Shown here: piece by piece, positions 1 to 10,823 of the stretch
Layout of the letters: each line of letters begins with the position of its first letter
Position numbering within the stretch: position 1 is the first letter of the stretch
Made by a program: the position numbers and the translations under genes
The notes under the pieces: generated by a model
What the model saw: the letters and a program-made list of their open reading frames with translations, nothing else
Databases searched by the model: none
Told to the model about the DNA's origin: nothing
Source of the DNA: Megascapheus bottae
Lineage: Eukaryota; Chordata; Mammalia; Rodentia; Geomyidae
Assembly (NCBI GenBank): GCA_024803745.1
Contig: JANJXV010000013.1
Coordinates: 5,332,001 to 5,396,000, forward strand
Direction: 5' to 3'
DNA length: 64,000 nucleotides

Positions 1-58
1 CTCAGATGTCAGCCTCCTGAGTAGCTAGGAATACAGGTGTGAGCCACCAGTGCCCGGT
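1..58 (-). mobile_element. B1-type dimeric SINE, head fragment
   Basis: Reverse complement of the B1/Alu-like head (GTAATCCTAGCTACTCAGGAGGCTGA pattern, seen here as CAGCCTCCTGAGTAGCTAGGA). It is cut by the window edge. Confidence 0.85.
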
Positions 59-764
59 TTGTAATAAACTCTTATTTACAGAGATCTCTGCACAAAGCTA
101 GACAGATGGACAGAGACCTTAGATGAGAGAGGTAGGTCTGGTGTGGGTTATTCACACCACCTGTTTCCCTGGCCACACATCAACACCTAAGCAGATCTTA
201 AAGGCAGGTCCCAAACTGTTCTATCAGGTCCAACTTGGTACAGCCCCAAAGAGCCAGAGAATTCTTCAAGTAGCAAAGTTCTAACACAACCAGCTGAAAA
301 CAAACACAGCTTGGATAAAAGACTGGTGAAAGAATGAACGAGAGCAAAGAAATCCCTTGCCATGAGAGAGCTTATGTCTGACTTCTCAGCCATCATCATC
401 GAGCTTGTTAGAAACAGATTCTCTAGCTCCACCCTCACAAATTGTTTCAGTGAGTATAACTAACTCTGCTCCCCTTATGTGACAGATTCTTTTTGAAAAG
501 GTCTCTCTGTTCAGTACCTGGCTCATAATAAACACACAATAACCAGTTGTCAAATAAAAGTTCAGTAAATTAAATAAAAATTATGTGATCTAACAGTTAC
601 AATGACTCATCAGTTTGGGGAATATTACCAGGTAGCTACATAATGTTCATAGCTCTAGAGATGTGGAGGGAAAGGAGACAATGTACATCTCTAATAACAG
701 AAAGCTTTTGTGGGTGCTAAAGTACATTATTGGATAAGCCTAAATTTATTAAGAAAAACAGGGA

Positions 765-971
765 GGGCCAGGAGTTTGGCCTAGTGGTAGCATGCTTGCC
801 TAGCATGCACAAAGACCTGGGTTCGATTACTCGGTACCACATACATAGAAAAAAGCCGGAAAAAAAAAAAAGCTGTGGCTCAAGTGGTAGAGCTCTAGCC
901 TTGAGAAAACCCAGGGCAATGCTCAGGCCCTGAGTTCAAGGCCCAGTACAGGCATCAAAACAAAACAAAAA
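765..971 (+). mobile_element. ID-type dimeric SINE (IDL-Geo-like), full length
   Basis: The left monomer has a tRNA-like A box (TTTGGCCTAGTGGTAGCATG) and B box (GGGTTCGATTAC), followed by an A-rich linker. The right monomer reads GCTGTGGCTCAAGTGGTAGAG and ends with CCTGAGTTCAAGGCCC. An A/C-rich tail follows. Confidence 0.9.
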
Positions 972-984
972 TAACAGTGTATGG

Positions 985-1185
985 TGTGTTAAAGACAGGC
1001 CCACCACTAAGGAGGCTAAGATTAGGATGCTTCAGTCCAGCTCCAGCCTAAGTGAAAAGTTAAGGAGACTCTATCTGGCAATAGTGTACATCAGTCATCC
1101 CAGCTACAATAGGAAGTATAAATAAGAGGATCAGAGTCCAGGCCAGCCTTTGCAAATCTGAGACCATGCCTCAAAAGGAATGAAA
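985..1185 (+). mobile_element. old degenerate B1-like SINE
   Basis: Weak but recognisable Alu/B1-like blocks (CACTAAGGAGGCTAAGATTAGGAT, then CATCCCAGCTACAATAGGAAG and GGCCAGCCTTTGCAAATCTGAGACCA). Boundaries are approximate. Confidence 0.5.
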
Positions 1186-1195
1186 GCCAACAATG

Positions 1196-1252
1196 TTAGA
1201 GACCATGGTACAATTAGTACAACACCTACATTGGAAGCATGAACCCTGGTAC

Positions 1253-1297
<45 letters not shown>

Positions 1298-1304
1298 AGA
1301 GAGT
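1196..1304 (+). repeat. ID-like relic followed by (CA)n(GA)n microsatellite
   Basis: An eroded ID-like segment ending CATGAACCCTGGTACCAAA runs into about 19 CA units (1257-1294) and a few GA units. Confidence 0.7.
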
Positions 1305-1993
1305 GAGGCTACTGTAATTGGGAGGAACAGAATACTCTTTGAGGAATTGGCTTGTGAAGCTGAGACTTGTGAAAATGAGTGATCAGATATGAGAATGGCT
1401 AAGGAAGCATACTCCAGTCAGTGAGTGCATTAGCAGGAACCCCCTAGAGCTGATGGGAATTCACTCTGAGGCAAGATAGACAGCAGGGCCTAGTGGAGAA
1501 AGAATCCTGAGCAAGGCATAGGTGGATGGGCAAAGACCATGCAAAGTATGCAAAGACTATGCAAAGTAATTACCTTAGAAAGCCAATGAGAAGAGTGCAA
1601 CAGAGGAAAAGGGTGGTCCAATACACATATTAAGATGATTCTAGTTGCAGAATAGGAAATGAGTGGAGGGAGGTGGGCAGGCAGAGAGCAGGGAAAATAA
1701 TAAAGAAGTTGCTGGTGTGTCCCTGGGAAAACTGATGGGTTGCCTAGAGAAACAGGGCTGGAGATGGAGCAGAAAGATGGAGTTCAAATGTGTAATAGAG
1801 CTAGAGGCAACAGACAGGCTGGTATACGACCTGGGAAATAGGAGGGAGAGAACTGAGGTTTTCAGTTGAGAGGATTCAGTGGTTGGTGGGTGATGGTAGT
1901 ATTATTTGCTGTTTTCTAAAATACAATTTTATCATTACTATTAAAGGACTGTATAAAGGGGTTGTCATTTCATAAGATTGGCAATAAGTGCAT

Positions 1994-2142
1994 CTTTTTG
2001 CCAATCCTGCCTGGGGCTTGAACTCAGGACCTGGACATTGTCCTTGGGCTTTCTCAAGGCTAGCACTTGAGCTACAGTGCCACTTCCAGCTTTTTCTGTG
2101 TATGTAGTACTGAGGAATGGAACCCAGGGCTTCGTGCATGCA
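1994..2142 (-). mobile_element. ID-type dimeric SINE
   Basis: Reverse orientation. It shows GCCAATCCTGCCTGGGGCTTG, then GAGCTACAGTGCCACTTCCAGC and TGTGTATGTAGTACTGAGGA. The far left end is missing. Confidence 0.85.
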
Positions 2143-3631
2143 ATTTGGGAGGACAATATCACCCTTTCCTTCACTCCTATTTGTTGAAAGCGAAAAAATT
2201 CCCTTAGACACAGGGTTAGGAGAAAATTAAGTTTGATTTTTGAGCATGGCGAGTTTGAAAAGTTTTGGGCATCTAAATGTAAATATCAAATAGGAAGATA
2301 GATCTTACAAGTCTAGAGTTATGGAGATAATAGTATCACCTTATTAGTTTACACGTTTTCCATTTTTGTTTATATACTTTCAGTAGATATAGGTATTCAA
2401 AATACATGACTCCTAAAATGTATTTGATGTATTTTCTACTATCAACTGTGTTTACATAATCAAATTATGTTCTGTTATTTTCCATTTTCCATTCCAAAGG
2501 GATCAGCCTTCTTCACTGTCAAATTGAGATAGTTTGAACATTTTTTTTAAAAAATGCCCATATTCACAAAAGGAGGTTGTGTAATTCCTAAAATATGTAA
2601 ATATCCGATGTCAACTTTTTCATTTTGTCTGCATTCCAGAATTTCAGTCCTGAGCTTCCAGGCATGACATGTCAGAAATGTTATCACTCTCTACTAAGCA
2701 CAGAGCCTCTAGGAAGAGAGGAACTTAATTAGAAATTTCCACTTCAAATACAATTTATAGTTTATTCACTCTGAAACATGCCAAAGGGCATGGGGAAAGT
2801 TTAGTGCTGAATGAACTGTTTGTTTTTTCTGGCGTTGTCAACAAAATACATACTGAGCATGGAATATATTTGTGTATGAAGCGCAGGAAAGGACCTCCAA
2901 CAGTTACCATGAAATGTCTCTTCCTTGCTGGAAAGGCACAGAGAAATGAAGTAGAATAGGCTAGCAGCAGGAAAGACTGAAATTCAGGACTCTTAACTCC
3001 TAGGGTGGTATTTTCCAGAACCCCATGCTTCCTCTGTCAGGGATTAGAATCATAGCACTTCCTTGGTAGACTGAGGTTTATTGAAACAATTTTATTCTAG
3101 CCCAGATTGTCCTCTCCCTGAATATCAAAAGGGTTCAATGAGAGTAATCTCTGACCCTACCATAGCCACTCCCTGTTCTGTTTTATGTGGATTTTCTCAC
3201 CCCTTACAACTCTATGAAGTTGCTATTTAGTGTTACCATTTTGTTTGGTTAACATTAAACACTTCTCTAAATTTCAGATCTTTTCCAACTTCTTGCAAAA
3301 CTATGATATACAACTAACACACTGTAACACAAAATACATTATAAATGTATAAATCAAGACTTACCCAAAACCAACGCACACAAAATGGTCTGGAGGTAGT
3401 TCATTTATCAAGCCCTAAGTTCAAAACCCAGTACTGCCCAAAGGAAATGAAAACAATTGACACTATTCACCCATTTCTAACCTTCTCAATATGATAAATA
3501 CTACTTAAAGTCTGATTCCTAGAACTACCTCCGGGAATACACAGAGGAAGAGCCTCCCTCTGTATCTTCTCTCAAGTTGTGCCCCCATCCTGTTTCAGTT
3601 CCATTTCTGATTTTTCCTCATTCAAACTTTT

Positions 3632-3867
3632 TTTGTTGTTGTTGGTCTTGGGACTTGAACTCTGGGCCTGGGTGCTGTCCCTGAGCTTTTCAGCTCAAGG
3701 CTACCACCCTACATCTTGAGCCACAGTGCCACCTCTGGTTTTCTATTTGTTAACTGGAGATAAGAGACTCATGGTCTTTAGTGCCCAGGATGGCTTTGAA
3801 CCGTGATCCTCAGATCTCAGCCTCCTGAGTAGCTAGGATTACACAAATGAGCTACCACTACTGACTT
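3632..3867 (-). mobile_element. B1-type dimeric SINE with target-site duplication
   Basis: Reverse orientation, complete from the right monomer (TTGAACTCTGGGCCTGGGTG) to the B1 head (CAGCCTCCTGAGTAGCTAGGA). It is flanked by CATTCAAACTTTT at 3619-3631 and 3868-3880, a perfect 13-bp duplication. Confidence 0.9.
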
Positions 3868-3961
3868 CATTCAAACTTTTATCTTCCATCATTGGTAATA
3901 TTGCACTAACCTCCCTTCTGGTCATCCTGTTTTAGGTCATTTACTTCTTTTATACTTTGTC

Positions 3962-3963
<2 letters not shown>

Positions 3964-4014
<51 letters not shown>

Positions 4015-4030
4015 GTGTGTGTGTATGTTT
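3964..4030. repeat. (TG)n microsatellite
   Basis: About 30 TG units with one interruption, immediately next to a reverse-oriented SINE. Confidence 0.95.
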
Positions 4031-4038
4031 GTGTATTT

Positions 4039-4170
4039 TTTGCCAGTACTGGGGCTTGAAATCAGGACCTAGGCACTTTCCTTGAACTTTCTAAAGGCTA
4101 CCACTTGAGCCACAGCACTACTTCTGGCTTTTTCTGATACTCTACCACTAGGCCAAACACCCAAGCCCCG
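4039..4170 (-). mobile_element. ID-type dimeric SINE, internally deleted
   Basis: Right-monomer sequence (GCCAGTACTGGGGCTTGAAAT) and the ID head (ACTCTACCACTAGGCCAAAC) are present. Much of the left monomer and linker between them is missing. Confidence 0.8.
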
Positions 4171-4195
4171 TATCATTTACTCTTGATTTTTTTTT

Positions 4196-4394
4196 TCCAG
4201 TCCTGGAACTTGAACTCTGGGCTTGGGGCTACCACCCTACTCTTGATCCACAGCCCCACTTCCCATTTTCTAGTGATTAATTGGAGATAAGAATCTCTCA
4301 GCTTTATATTACCTGAGCTGGCTTTGAACTTGATCCTCAGATCTCAGCCTCCTGTGTAGCTAGGATAACAGGCATGAGCCACCACGCCTGGCTT
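4196..4394 (-). mobile_element. B1-type dimeric SINE
   Basis: Reverse orientation, from CCAGTCCTGGAACTTGAACTC to GAGCCACCACGCCTGGCT, with a short deletion in the right monomer. Confidence 0.88.
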
Positions 4395-4404
4395 AACCCA
4401 CCTT

Positions 4405-4935
4405 TGTTTTTTTGTTTTTGTTTTTTTAAGAATTTATTAACATTGATTTTTACATCATATTTCAAATGTCATGTTTAACAAATAAGTATTCAAGAAGGGA
4501 ACCTCTATATACAATCACTGGCACTTAGATTTTAGAACATAATTAAAAGAGAGTTTGTATGTCATACTTATTAATCTATGTAATAAAACATTATGTCTAT
4601 AGAGTCATAAATGTTTGTCTATGTAGTTATGTTTATATCTCCCATAATATTGGGTACCCAAATATTGAGTCATTGCTCTTGTACTGTTTGGATCTAATAT
4701 CCACATCTTAAGGATACCATGCACCTTTTGTTCCTTTGGTCTTGACTTATCTCACTCAACATGATTTGCTCTAGCTTCATCCACATCCCAGCGAATGCCA
4801 TTATTTTATCTTGTCTATTGGCTATGTAGAATTCCATTGTATATATATATATACCACATTTTTTGTATCCATGCATCTGCAGTAGGGCATCTGGTTAACC
4901 CCACCATTTTACTGTGGCCAGTTATGCTATGTTCC
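4405..4935 (-). mobile_element. LINE-1 3' end, 5'-truncated, older copy
   Basis: The T-rich left end is the antisense poly-A tail. Read on the minus strand, it holds the L1 ORF2 C-terminal/3' UTR landmarks: 'atgtggtatata..caatggaattctac' and 'gagtgagataagtcaagaccaaaggaac'. The piece at 4694-4876 (-) still reads as a 60-residue ORF2 fragment. Confidence 0.85.
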
Positions 4936-5784
4936 CAACCATAGGGTAAACCATGTTAAATGCTCATCCCTAGAAATCAGTGATGAAACTTTTATTCTTG
5001 GCAATGAGCAGCCACTCCTGCTGTCCTCAAGTTTCTTTTCTCTCTCTTCAAGTTCTGTGCCAGCCACCCAGACTACTCAAATTGAAGATCAAGTAGGATA
5101 TTTATAGTTTGCCTACTTCCTTCCACAAGTATGTGATAAGGACCACTTAATACATGTGAATGTTTTTATTACATTTGTTTGTTTATGTCTCACCTTGTTA
5201 AATGAGGCATGTGAAGTGGGAAAACAGTTTACTAACTGTTAAACACTTCGGAGATGTTATTTTTAAGCTATGAAAATTGTTAAATTGACAAGCATCAAAG
5301 ACCTGTAGAGATGGCTGGGACCAGAGCCTTCATTTTCCAGAGTGGCTCACTGGCTAGTAGATTTATTCCTCTTAAGCAAGACCTTATTCATGTACTAAAT
5401 ACATGTGTGATACATCTGCTTATCTTACTATCTGTAGTCTCTCTAGAAGAAAATATGGAAATAGTTTGGATTGTGCCCTAGTTTCTATGCAAGTACTCCA
5501 CTGCTGTATTCTATCCAGACCCTCAAATGTGAAATCATTTACTGGAAATAGTCCCCTTTGTTCTTTACTTGACCCATTTTACTTGCAATCTAATGACAAT
5601 TATCTTGATTCTTATTGAGTCACCCTGTTATATTTTTGCACAGATGATAATTCAGCTAAGTATATGGTTCTTACCTACTCTCTACGCAGTCTTCTGTTCT
5701 TTTGTTTTATTGCTGCTCATAAAGGCCATTTAACAGTCTTAACTTCATAGATAATAGATATCCTATGGTACAGACAGATAGTAG

Positions 5785-5998
5785 CTACCCATTGAATACT
5801 TACCTGGTGCCACATTATTATGGTAAATGCATTATTTACATAATTTTTCCAAGAACTATCTAGAAAAATAAGAACCAATATCTTCTGGGCTTATGATAAA
5901 ATTAAGATCCAAAAGGCCAAATCACTTTTCCAACTTGACAAATGAAGGGACAAAGATTTGAATACTGGCAATCCAAAGTTTAAACTCTGGGTTCATCC
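5785..5998 (-). mobile_element. MIR SINE
   Basis: It follows the antisense MIR pattern: ATTGAATACTTACCTGGTGCCAC, then CCAAAAGGCCAAATCACTTTTCCAA and a TTTGAATACTGGCAATCCA end. Ancient and diverged. Confidence 0.7.
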
Positions 5999-6207
5999 CA
6001 TGATGCTATCTCCAGAACAGGTAGATGACCAGAGCTGGGATAGAATCCCCAGCAGCCATAAGGTATGGCCTTGTGAAAAGGAGCTCCAAAATGTGCAACC
6101 CAAACCCACAGTCCTAGAGCAGAGCTGGCAGTAAATAGATACATCCTGCACACTCTGCACTCAAGAAGCATAGGAGCAATGATTCAGTAATTATTCTCAT
6201 TCATAAA

Positions 6208-6240
6208 TAGGTAGAGAGAGAGATAGGTAGATAGATGCAT
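6208..6240. repeat. short (GATA/GAGA) tract
   Basis: AGGTAGAGAGAGAGATAGGTAGATAGATG, an imperfect tetranucleotide/dinucleotide tract at the 3' side of an antisense L1 tail. Confidence 0.7.
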
Positions 6241-6244
6241 ATGT

Positions 6245-6362
6245 ACATATAATTGTTATAAAGGTGATATATAGAGAGGTTATAGTTACATAAATCAGGT
6301 AATGAGTCAGGTAATAACCGCACATTTCTTTTGGGACAATGTCACACCTTCCCGTAATTTTT
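6245..6362 (-). mobile_element. LINE-1 3' terminal fragment
   Basis: On the minus strand it reads '...cattacctgatttatgtaactataacctctctatata', matching the 3' end of the L1 copies at 42.6 kb (+) and 50.9 kb (-). Confidence 0.7.
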
Positions 6363-6778
6363 CTTAACTTGAAGCTGAAGTGTTGCTTGCCTTTCCAATT
6401 AAGATAAACTCAAATCACAGAGCTTTGAGACACTACTGAATCAGAAATAGGAGTACAGAGTCCTAAACTAGATGGCTTTTGTTTGCTGTTAAAGGAAATT
6501 CAAAATAACCAACAAACTCATTAATATGTGTTTAACTTCATAAGTAAAAATACAACTAAGTAATTTGATTGTCTGTACATCAAAATAAAAAATGTCCAAC
6601 CACATGCAGCCATTAAAGAGTATGAGGAAGTGAAGTCATATAATATTTATAACAGTGTACAAATTAATGATACATTTTAGAGGGAACTCAACAATGACTA
6701 CTAAAATTTTATATTCACTTCCTTTATTCAGCAATTTATATGTTGCATGATACCTATCACAATGATTTTCTTTTTCTT

Positions 6779-6977
6779 TCTTTTTTTTTGCCAGTCCTGG
6801 GCTTGAGCTCAGGGCCTGAGCACTCTCCTTGGACTTTCTCAAGGCTAGAGCTCTACCACTTGAGCCTCAGCACCACTTCCGGCTTTTTTTTTCTATGTAT
6901 GTGGAACCAAGGAATATAACCTGGGTCTTTGTGCATGCTAGGCAAGCACTCTATCACTAGGCCAAACTCCCAGCCCC
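6779..6977 (-). mobile_element. ID-type dimeric SINE, full length
   Basis: Reverse orientation, from the T-rich tail through GCCAGTCCTGGGCTTGAGCTC and GTGGAACCAAGGAATATAACC to CTATCACTAGGCCAAACTCC. Confidence 0.92.
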
Positions 6978-7262
6978 TATTTTCTAATAAATATTAAAGA
7001 ACCACTGTTCATTGATCAAGCTCTGGTCAAATATTCTATATTGCATACTAACACATTCCAGGGACATTAAAAAGAAGAAGATCCAGGTGTATTAGTATTA
7101 GGATAAAGAAAGGTAAGCAATTATTATAAGTGGCAAAATTAAAGTATAAAACAATGTATGTAATATGATCTTGTATAATTTCTTATAACTATAGCCTTTA
7201 TAAGCTAGCTTATATTTATAAGAAAAATAATAAATAATATATACAAGAGTCATCAACATACC

Positions 7263-7500
7263 CAGCTCCAATAGCTCATGCCTGTAATCCTAGTTACCAG
7301 AAGGCTGATAACTGGGGATCAGTGGTTCAAAGCTGGCCCAGGCAGAAAAGTCACTGTGAGAGTCTTATCTCCTATTCACCACTCAGAAGCCAGAAGTGGC
7401 ACTATGGCTGAAGCAATAAAGTGCTAACCTTGAGCACAAATTAGCTCAGAGATAGCACCTCCCTCAGTTCCAGTCCTATGATCAACAAAAACAAACAAAA
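7263..7500 (+). mobile_element. B1-type dimeric SINE
   Basis: The B1-like head (CTCATGCCTGTAATCCTAGTT), the CTTATCTCC linker and the shared right monomer (GCACTATGGCTGAAGCAATAA) end in an AAACAAACAAAAA tail. Confidence 0.88.
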
Positions 7501-7604
7501 AGTCATCAACATGACAGCATGGTGACTATTGGAAATACTAGGCAGTGGGGAAGCCTTTCCTACTTTATGTGTGTGTACTGTGTATATGAATGCACTGCAT
7601 TTAT

Positions 7605-7681
7605 TTGTCTTTGGTGATACTGGGGTTTGGACTCAGGCCCTTGGGCTTTCTCATCTGGTATTTTGCTCCTGTGCCACACCT
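7605..7681 (-). mobile_element. SINE right-monomer relic
   Basis: GGTGATACTGGGGTTTGGACTC followed by GCTCCTGTGCCACACC. Only part of the right monomer survives. Confidence 0.5.
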
Positions 7682-7984
7682 TATTTATTTTGTATTTTAT
7701 ATCCAAGTGTTCACTGGTAAGTGAAATCATAATCATTCTGGGATTTTTTGTTGTTAATTCCAGTACGTCTAATGGATAAATAATCATTTCAAGTGTAAAA
7801 TAGCAAATTAAAAACCAATAGGACATACAGGAGACCTTGACTTCTGTGAGTATGGGTTGCCAGGAGGCCACCACTGAGGGAAAACCACACAGGCTCAGGA
7901 TGCTCTGAGGTCAGGCTGAATTCATTTCTCCCACAGTGCTGTACAACCTCTGCAAAAGACACGCTGTCTTTCAGTAAACCTTAA

Positions 7985-8165
7985 AGCCTTACGTCACTTC
8001 AATTAAGCAAATTTGCTTTTGCCTTGATGTGGAGGAGGCAGATTTGCACAAAATTAAGGGCAAGGAAACACACGGAGCAGATGACTTAATGATTTAAAGG
8101 CAGCATGTGATCATAATGCAGGACTCAGAGCAGCCCCACTGCATCAGCGGGGTTAATGCACACGG
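7985..8165. other. repeat-free, motif-rich intronic segment
   Basis: Contains TTACGTCA (7989-7996; one base from a full CRE), AATTAAGCAAATTTGC and CATCAGCGGGGTTAATGCAC in otherwise bland intron. It could be a conserved non-coding element. Only motif content supports this. Confidence 0.25.
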
Positions 8166-8359
8166 GAATTTAACTTTATTTTTTTTTAAATGTCTTTGGT
8201 GATACTGGTGTTTTCTTTTTTCACTGCAGTTGGTCAAAACAACATGTACTAAATCTTCTAATAAGACAATACCTCAACATATACCCTTTGACTAGAAAAT
8301 CTATTGGAAGAAATTTTATGTTTTATAAAAATATTCCTATGTGTGTATTGTAGAAAAAT

Positions 8360-8406
8360 GAAAGAAGAAAGAGGGAAGGAAAGAAGGAAGGAGGAAGAGA
8401 GGGAGG
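8360..8406. repeat. purine-rich (GAAG/GGAA) tract
   Basis: AAAGAAGAAAGAGGGAAGG and onward, all purines on the plus strand. Confidence 0.8.
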
Positions 8407-8491
8407 TTGGAAAATGTCTTTAATATATATCACTGAAAAATATTGAAATATTGACCACATTGAACACTAAGCTCCCATGGAAAATATAGAA

Positions 8492-8572
8492 TGAAGGATT
8501 GCAGTTAAGTAGTAGAGTAGCATCTATTCAGCAAGTGTGAGACATTGAGTTCAAATCCCAGTATAGAAAAAA
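8492..8572 (+). mobile_element. ID-like monomeric relic
   Basis: GCAGTTAAGTAGTAGAGTAGC followed by GAGTTCAAATCCCAGTATAGAAAAAAAA: A box, B box and A tail of an ID-type tRNA SINE without a right monomer. Confidence 0.6.
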
Positions 8573-9107
8573 AAAGTAGAATGATATAAACTTCTATGAG
8601 AAATGTCCAAGACACATCATTAAATGATAAATAAAACAAAGAGAATAAGTTGTATGTTTTTATATGTGATTTGACCAGCTGATTAATAAAAAGGCAATTA
8701 TATATTAAAATATATGTAGAAGAAGCAATAGAAATAAGCTATCTGCTTATGTGTACTTGAGTAGTGAATTTGTAAGGGGTACACACAAGTTACCTCTGGA
8801 CATAGAGATGGTACGGGGACATTTACCTTTTCCTTTCATAATTACCTGAAGCTAGACTTACAATGAACCATAGTTTTCAAACTAACATTGACAGGTTGAT
8901 GAGAGAAGTCATTTGGTGTATGAAGTTTGTGCAGCTCAGCATCCTCTTGACAAAAGCCTGATTAACATTGCCTCTCTTGATTACTATAGTCAAACTTCTG
9001 CCTCATTAGTAGTCTCAGAAATGATTGTCCTCTACCTAACACTAAATTTAGTTTTTCATTCTTCAAGGAGGCTTTTCACCCAAATAACCTAGCCCTCCCT
9101 TTCCTCT

Positions 9108-9205
9108 ATGGTAGGAGAAAATTAAGGCGCAGAGAGGTGCTATGAAACAGTCAGCTAATGGTGGCCCAGCCAGGCCTAATGTAATGGATTTCCAATGTTA
9201 CGCCT
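9108..9205 (-). mobile_element. MIR relic
   Basis: GAGAAAATTAAGGCGCAGAGAGG followed by CAGTCAGCTAATGGTGGCCCAG follows the antisense MIR core pattern. Confidence 0.5.
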
Positions 9206-9229
9206 TGCAATCGTAACAGGTGCAGCAGT

Positions 9230-9434
9230 AACCAGGTGCTGTGGCTCAGGTCTGAAGTCCTCGCTGCTCAGGAGGCTGAGATCTGAGAATCATGATTGGA
9301 AGGCAGCCCAGGCAGAAAAGTCTGTGAGCTTATCTTCAATGAAACCCCCAAACTGGAAGTGAAAGTGAGGTTCAAGTGGTGGAGAATCAGTCCTGCGAAA
9401 GCTCAAAACCATGCATTCAAGCACTACTACAGAG
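9230..9434 (+). mobile_element. B1-type dimeric SINE
   Basis: Head GGTGCTGTGGCTCAGGTCTG and middle GAGGCTGAGATCTGAGAATCAT, followed by a diverged right monomer. Its 3' end passes straight into the GA microsatellite. Confidence 0.85.
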
Positions 9435-9456
9435 AGGGGAGGGGAAGGGAAGGAGG

Positions 9457-9542
<86 letters not shown>
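9435..9542. repeat. (GA)n microsatellite at a SINE tail
   Basis: About 100 bp of GGGA/GGAA then almost pure GA. It yields apparent open frames of Arg-Glu repeats that are not genes. Confidence 0.97.
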
Positions 9543-9546
<4 letters not shown>

Positions 9547-10684
9547 GTTAAGGAACAAATAAAACTATTAAAACAAATAGAGACTAGCAAAAGTTACAAA
9601 AGCACCAGGATATGAAATTAAAGATTATGATATTCCAGGCCTGATGCAAAAACAAAGGATCACCCCTCTCCCTCTGCTACTCAGTTTCATTGTTAAAGAG
9701 GGTTATGAAAGGCAAGATTCCACCATATATAGTCCATTCTTTTGTTCTTCTATCATGGGCTACAGCATCCTTCTCTATAACTATAAGGAAGCAGAATTAT
9801 GACACCATCTCCACAACTCTTAACTCTGTATATTTAGAAAAGTGACTCAGTTTGTGTTCATTTCTAGCAGACAAGCATCTTGGGACATTCTTGTTCTTGT
9901 GCTTTCTTCTGGGGCAGTCGCAGAACCCTTGGCTATTTGGTATTTTGTTGACTTAGACTGAATTGATTTAAGAAAGATTTTCTAGCTTTTGCTTCTCACT
10001 AAACTTGACTTAACAGATAATTTTATACCCTGGCAGAATTGAGGGCTTGTTTTTTTTTAGATGTCCTGCTTTTTCTTTCAGCATGGGCCCCCGAAAAATG
10101 GGAGTTAGCAGGAGCAAACTAAACTCCAGGCACTCTTTATTTCATTTTGTCAGAATTCATTATGGAATTGTATATGAGAAATGGGGCAGTCAAGTTTATT
10201 TTGGAACAGAGCTCAAGGCTGTCTCACCAAGCTCAGTGTGACAGGACTAGACTGTCGCCCAAAGAGAGAGAGTTGGCAGCCAGCCAGCTCCATTCCCGTC
10301 TCTCTCCAGAACTTCATCGGAATGTATTAATCCTTCAGTATATACTTCTCTATGTACCTTGCATGCATTTCTTCTCAGTATTCTGTTTCCCCTCTCATTT
10401 TGAAGGCCCTCCTCTACCCCCAGAAACCTAGGAGACTCACAGTGTTATAGTAAATGTACATACTATGTCCTGGTGAACATAGCAAAACAAAAACAAAAAC
10501 GCTTTCCAATCCAGTGAGGCCAGGCCCCAGAAATACCACGGGATTGCTAACATTGCATCCTTTTACTAACAAAAAGTGATCGAGTCCCTACACTTGCTGA
10601 GAAATACCCGAGTGGAGTTTTAAGGCATATAACATCATTTTAGATAGTTTAAAGAAGCCCCTCAACCAAAATGTAGATGCTGTG

Positions 10685-10714
10685 CCTAAACCCCTCGACT
10701 TTGCTGTCTTTCAG
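10685..10714 (+). promoter_or_regulatory. DLG2: 3' splice site of the DLG2 PDZ3 exon
   Basis: A pyrimidine-rich tract (CCCCTCGACTTTGCTGTCTTTCAG) runs directly into the AG at 10713-10714. CTAAA at 10686-10690 places a branch-point-like A about 26 nt upstream, which is a normal distance. The assignment comes from the protein frame that starts at the next base. Confidence 0.85.
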
Positions 10715-10817
10715 GTGAACGGCATTGACCTCCGCGGAGCGTCTCATGAGCAGGCAGCTGCCGCACTGAAGGGCGCTGGGCAGACAGTGACGATCATAGC
10801 ACAATATCAACCTGAAG
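10715..10817 (+). CDS. DLG2: DLG2 (PSD-93) internal exon, C-terminal part of PDZ3
   Basis: The exon encodes 34 codons plus one base. It begins [13 protein letters not shown] and ends [11 protein letters not shown], which is the second half of a class I PDZ domain: the beta-D/E region, the alpha-B helix with the ligand-contacting His of SHEQAAAAL, and the last beta strand. Among the paralogues I recall, DLG4 has VNGVDLRNASHEQ and ends QYKPE, DLG1 has VNGVDLRAASHEQ and ends QYRPE, and DLG3 differs more. Ile at VNGI, Gly at LRGAS and Gln at QYQPE fit DLG2. The acceptor is TTTGCTGTCTTTCAG ending at 10714, with a possible branch A near 10689. The donor is AAG|GTCAGT at 10817/10818. The intron is phase 0 at the start and phase 1 at the end, so the next exon should complete GAT (Asp) of the PEDYARF sequence. 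DLG2 is a membrane-associated guanylate kinase that clusters NMDA receptors and K+ channels at postsynaptic sites. The frame stays open into the intron until 11035, but that tail is intronic. Confidence 0.95.
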
Positions 10818-10823
10818 GTCAGT
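10818..10823 (+). promoter_or_regulatory. DLG2: 5' splice donor GTCAGT of the DLG2 PDZ3 exon
   Basis: GTCAGT follows CCTGAAG. It departs from GTRAGT only at position +3 (C for A/G). Using this donor gives a phase 1 intron, which agrees with the DLG-family protein sequence continuing with Asp-Tyr. Confidence 0.85.

Larger units (their letters stand above)
1..10714 (+). other. DLG2: DLG2 intron upstream of the PDZ3 exon (3' part)
   Basis: No coding exon could be recognised here. Individual repeats are listed separately. Between them (about 60-760, 1310-1990, 2145-3380, 4940-5780, 6360-6780, 7690-8490, 8580-9100 and 9550-10680) the sequence is AT-rich and looks like unique intron. I looked for the N-terminal half of PDZ3 (GSTGLGFNIVGGEDGEG) and did not find it, so it must lie further upstream. 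Confidence 0.8.

Noticed and set aside
765..971. tRNA-like A and B boxes suggesting a tRNA gene
   Set aside because: They belong to tRNA-derived SINEs. No cloverleaf or CCA-compatible acceptor stem is present.
9435..9542. Regular repeats that might suggest an array system such as CRISPR
   Set aside because: Simple microsatellites without unique spacers, in a mammalian intron.
9296..9615. Arg/Glu-rich open frames
   Set aside because: Translations of the (GA)n microsatellite and adjacent SINE.
10047..10431. Two overlapping 64-94 residue frames just before the DLG2 exon
   Set aside because: No PDZ-like or other recognisable sequence, no acceptor/donor pair, and the frames differ from the DLG2 phase.
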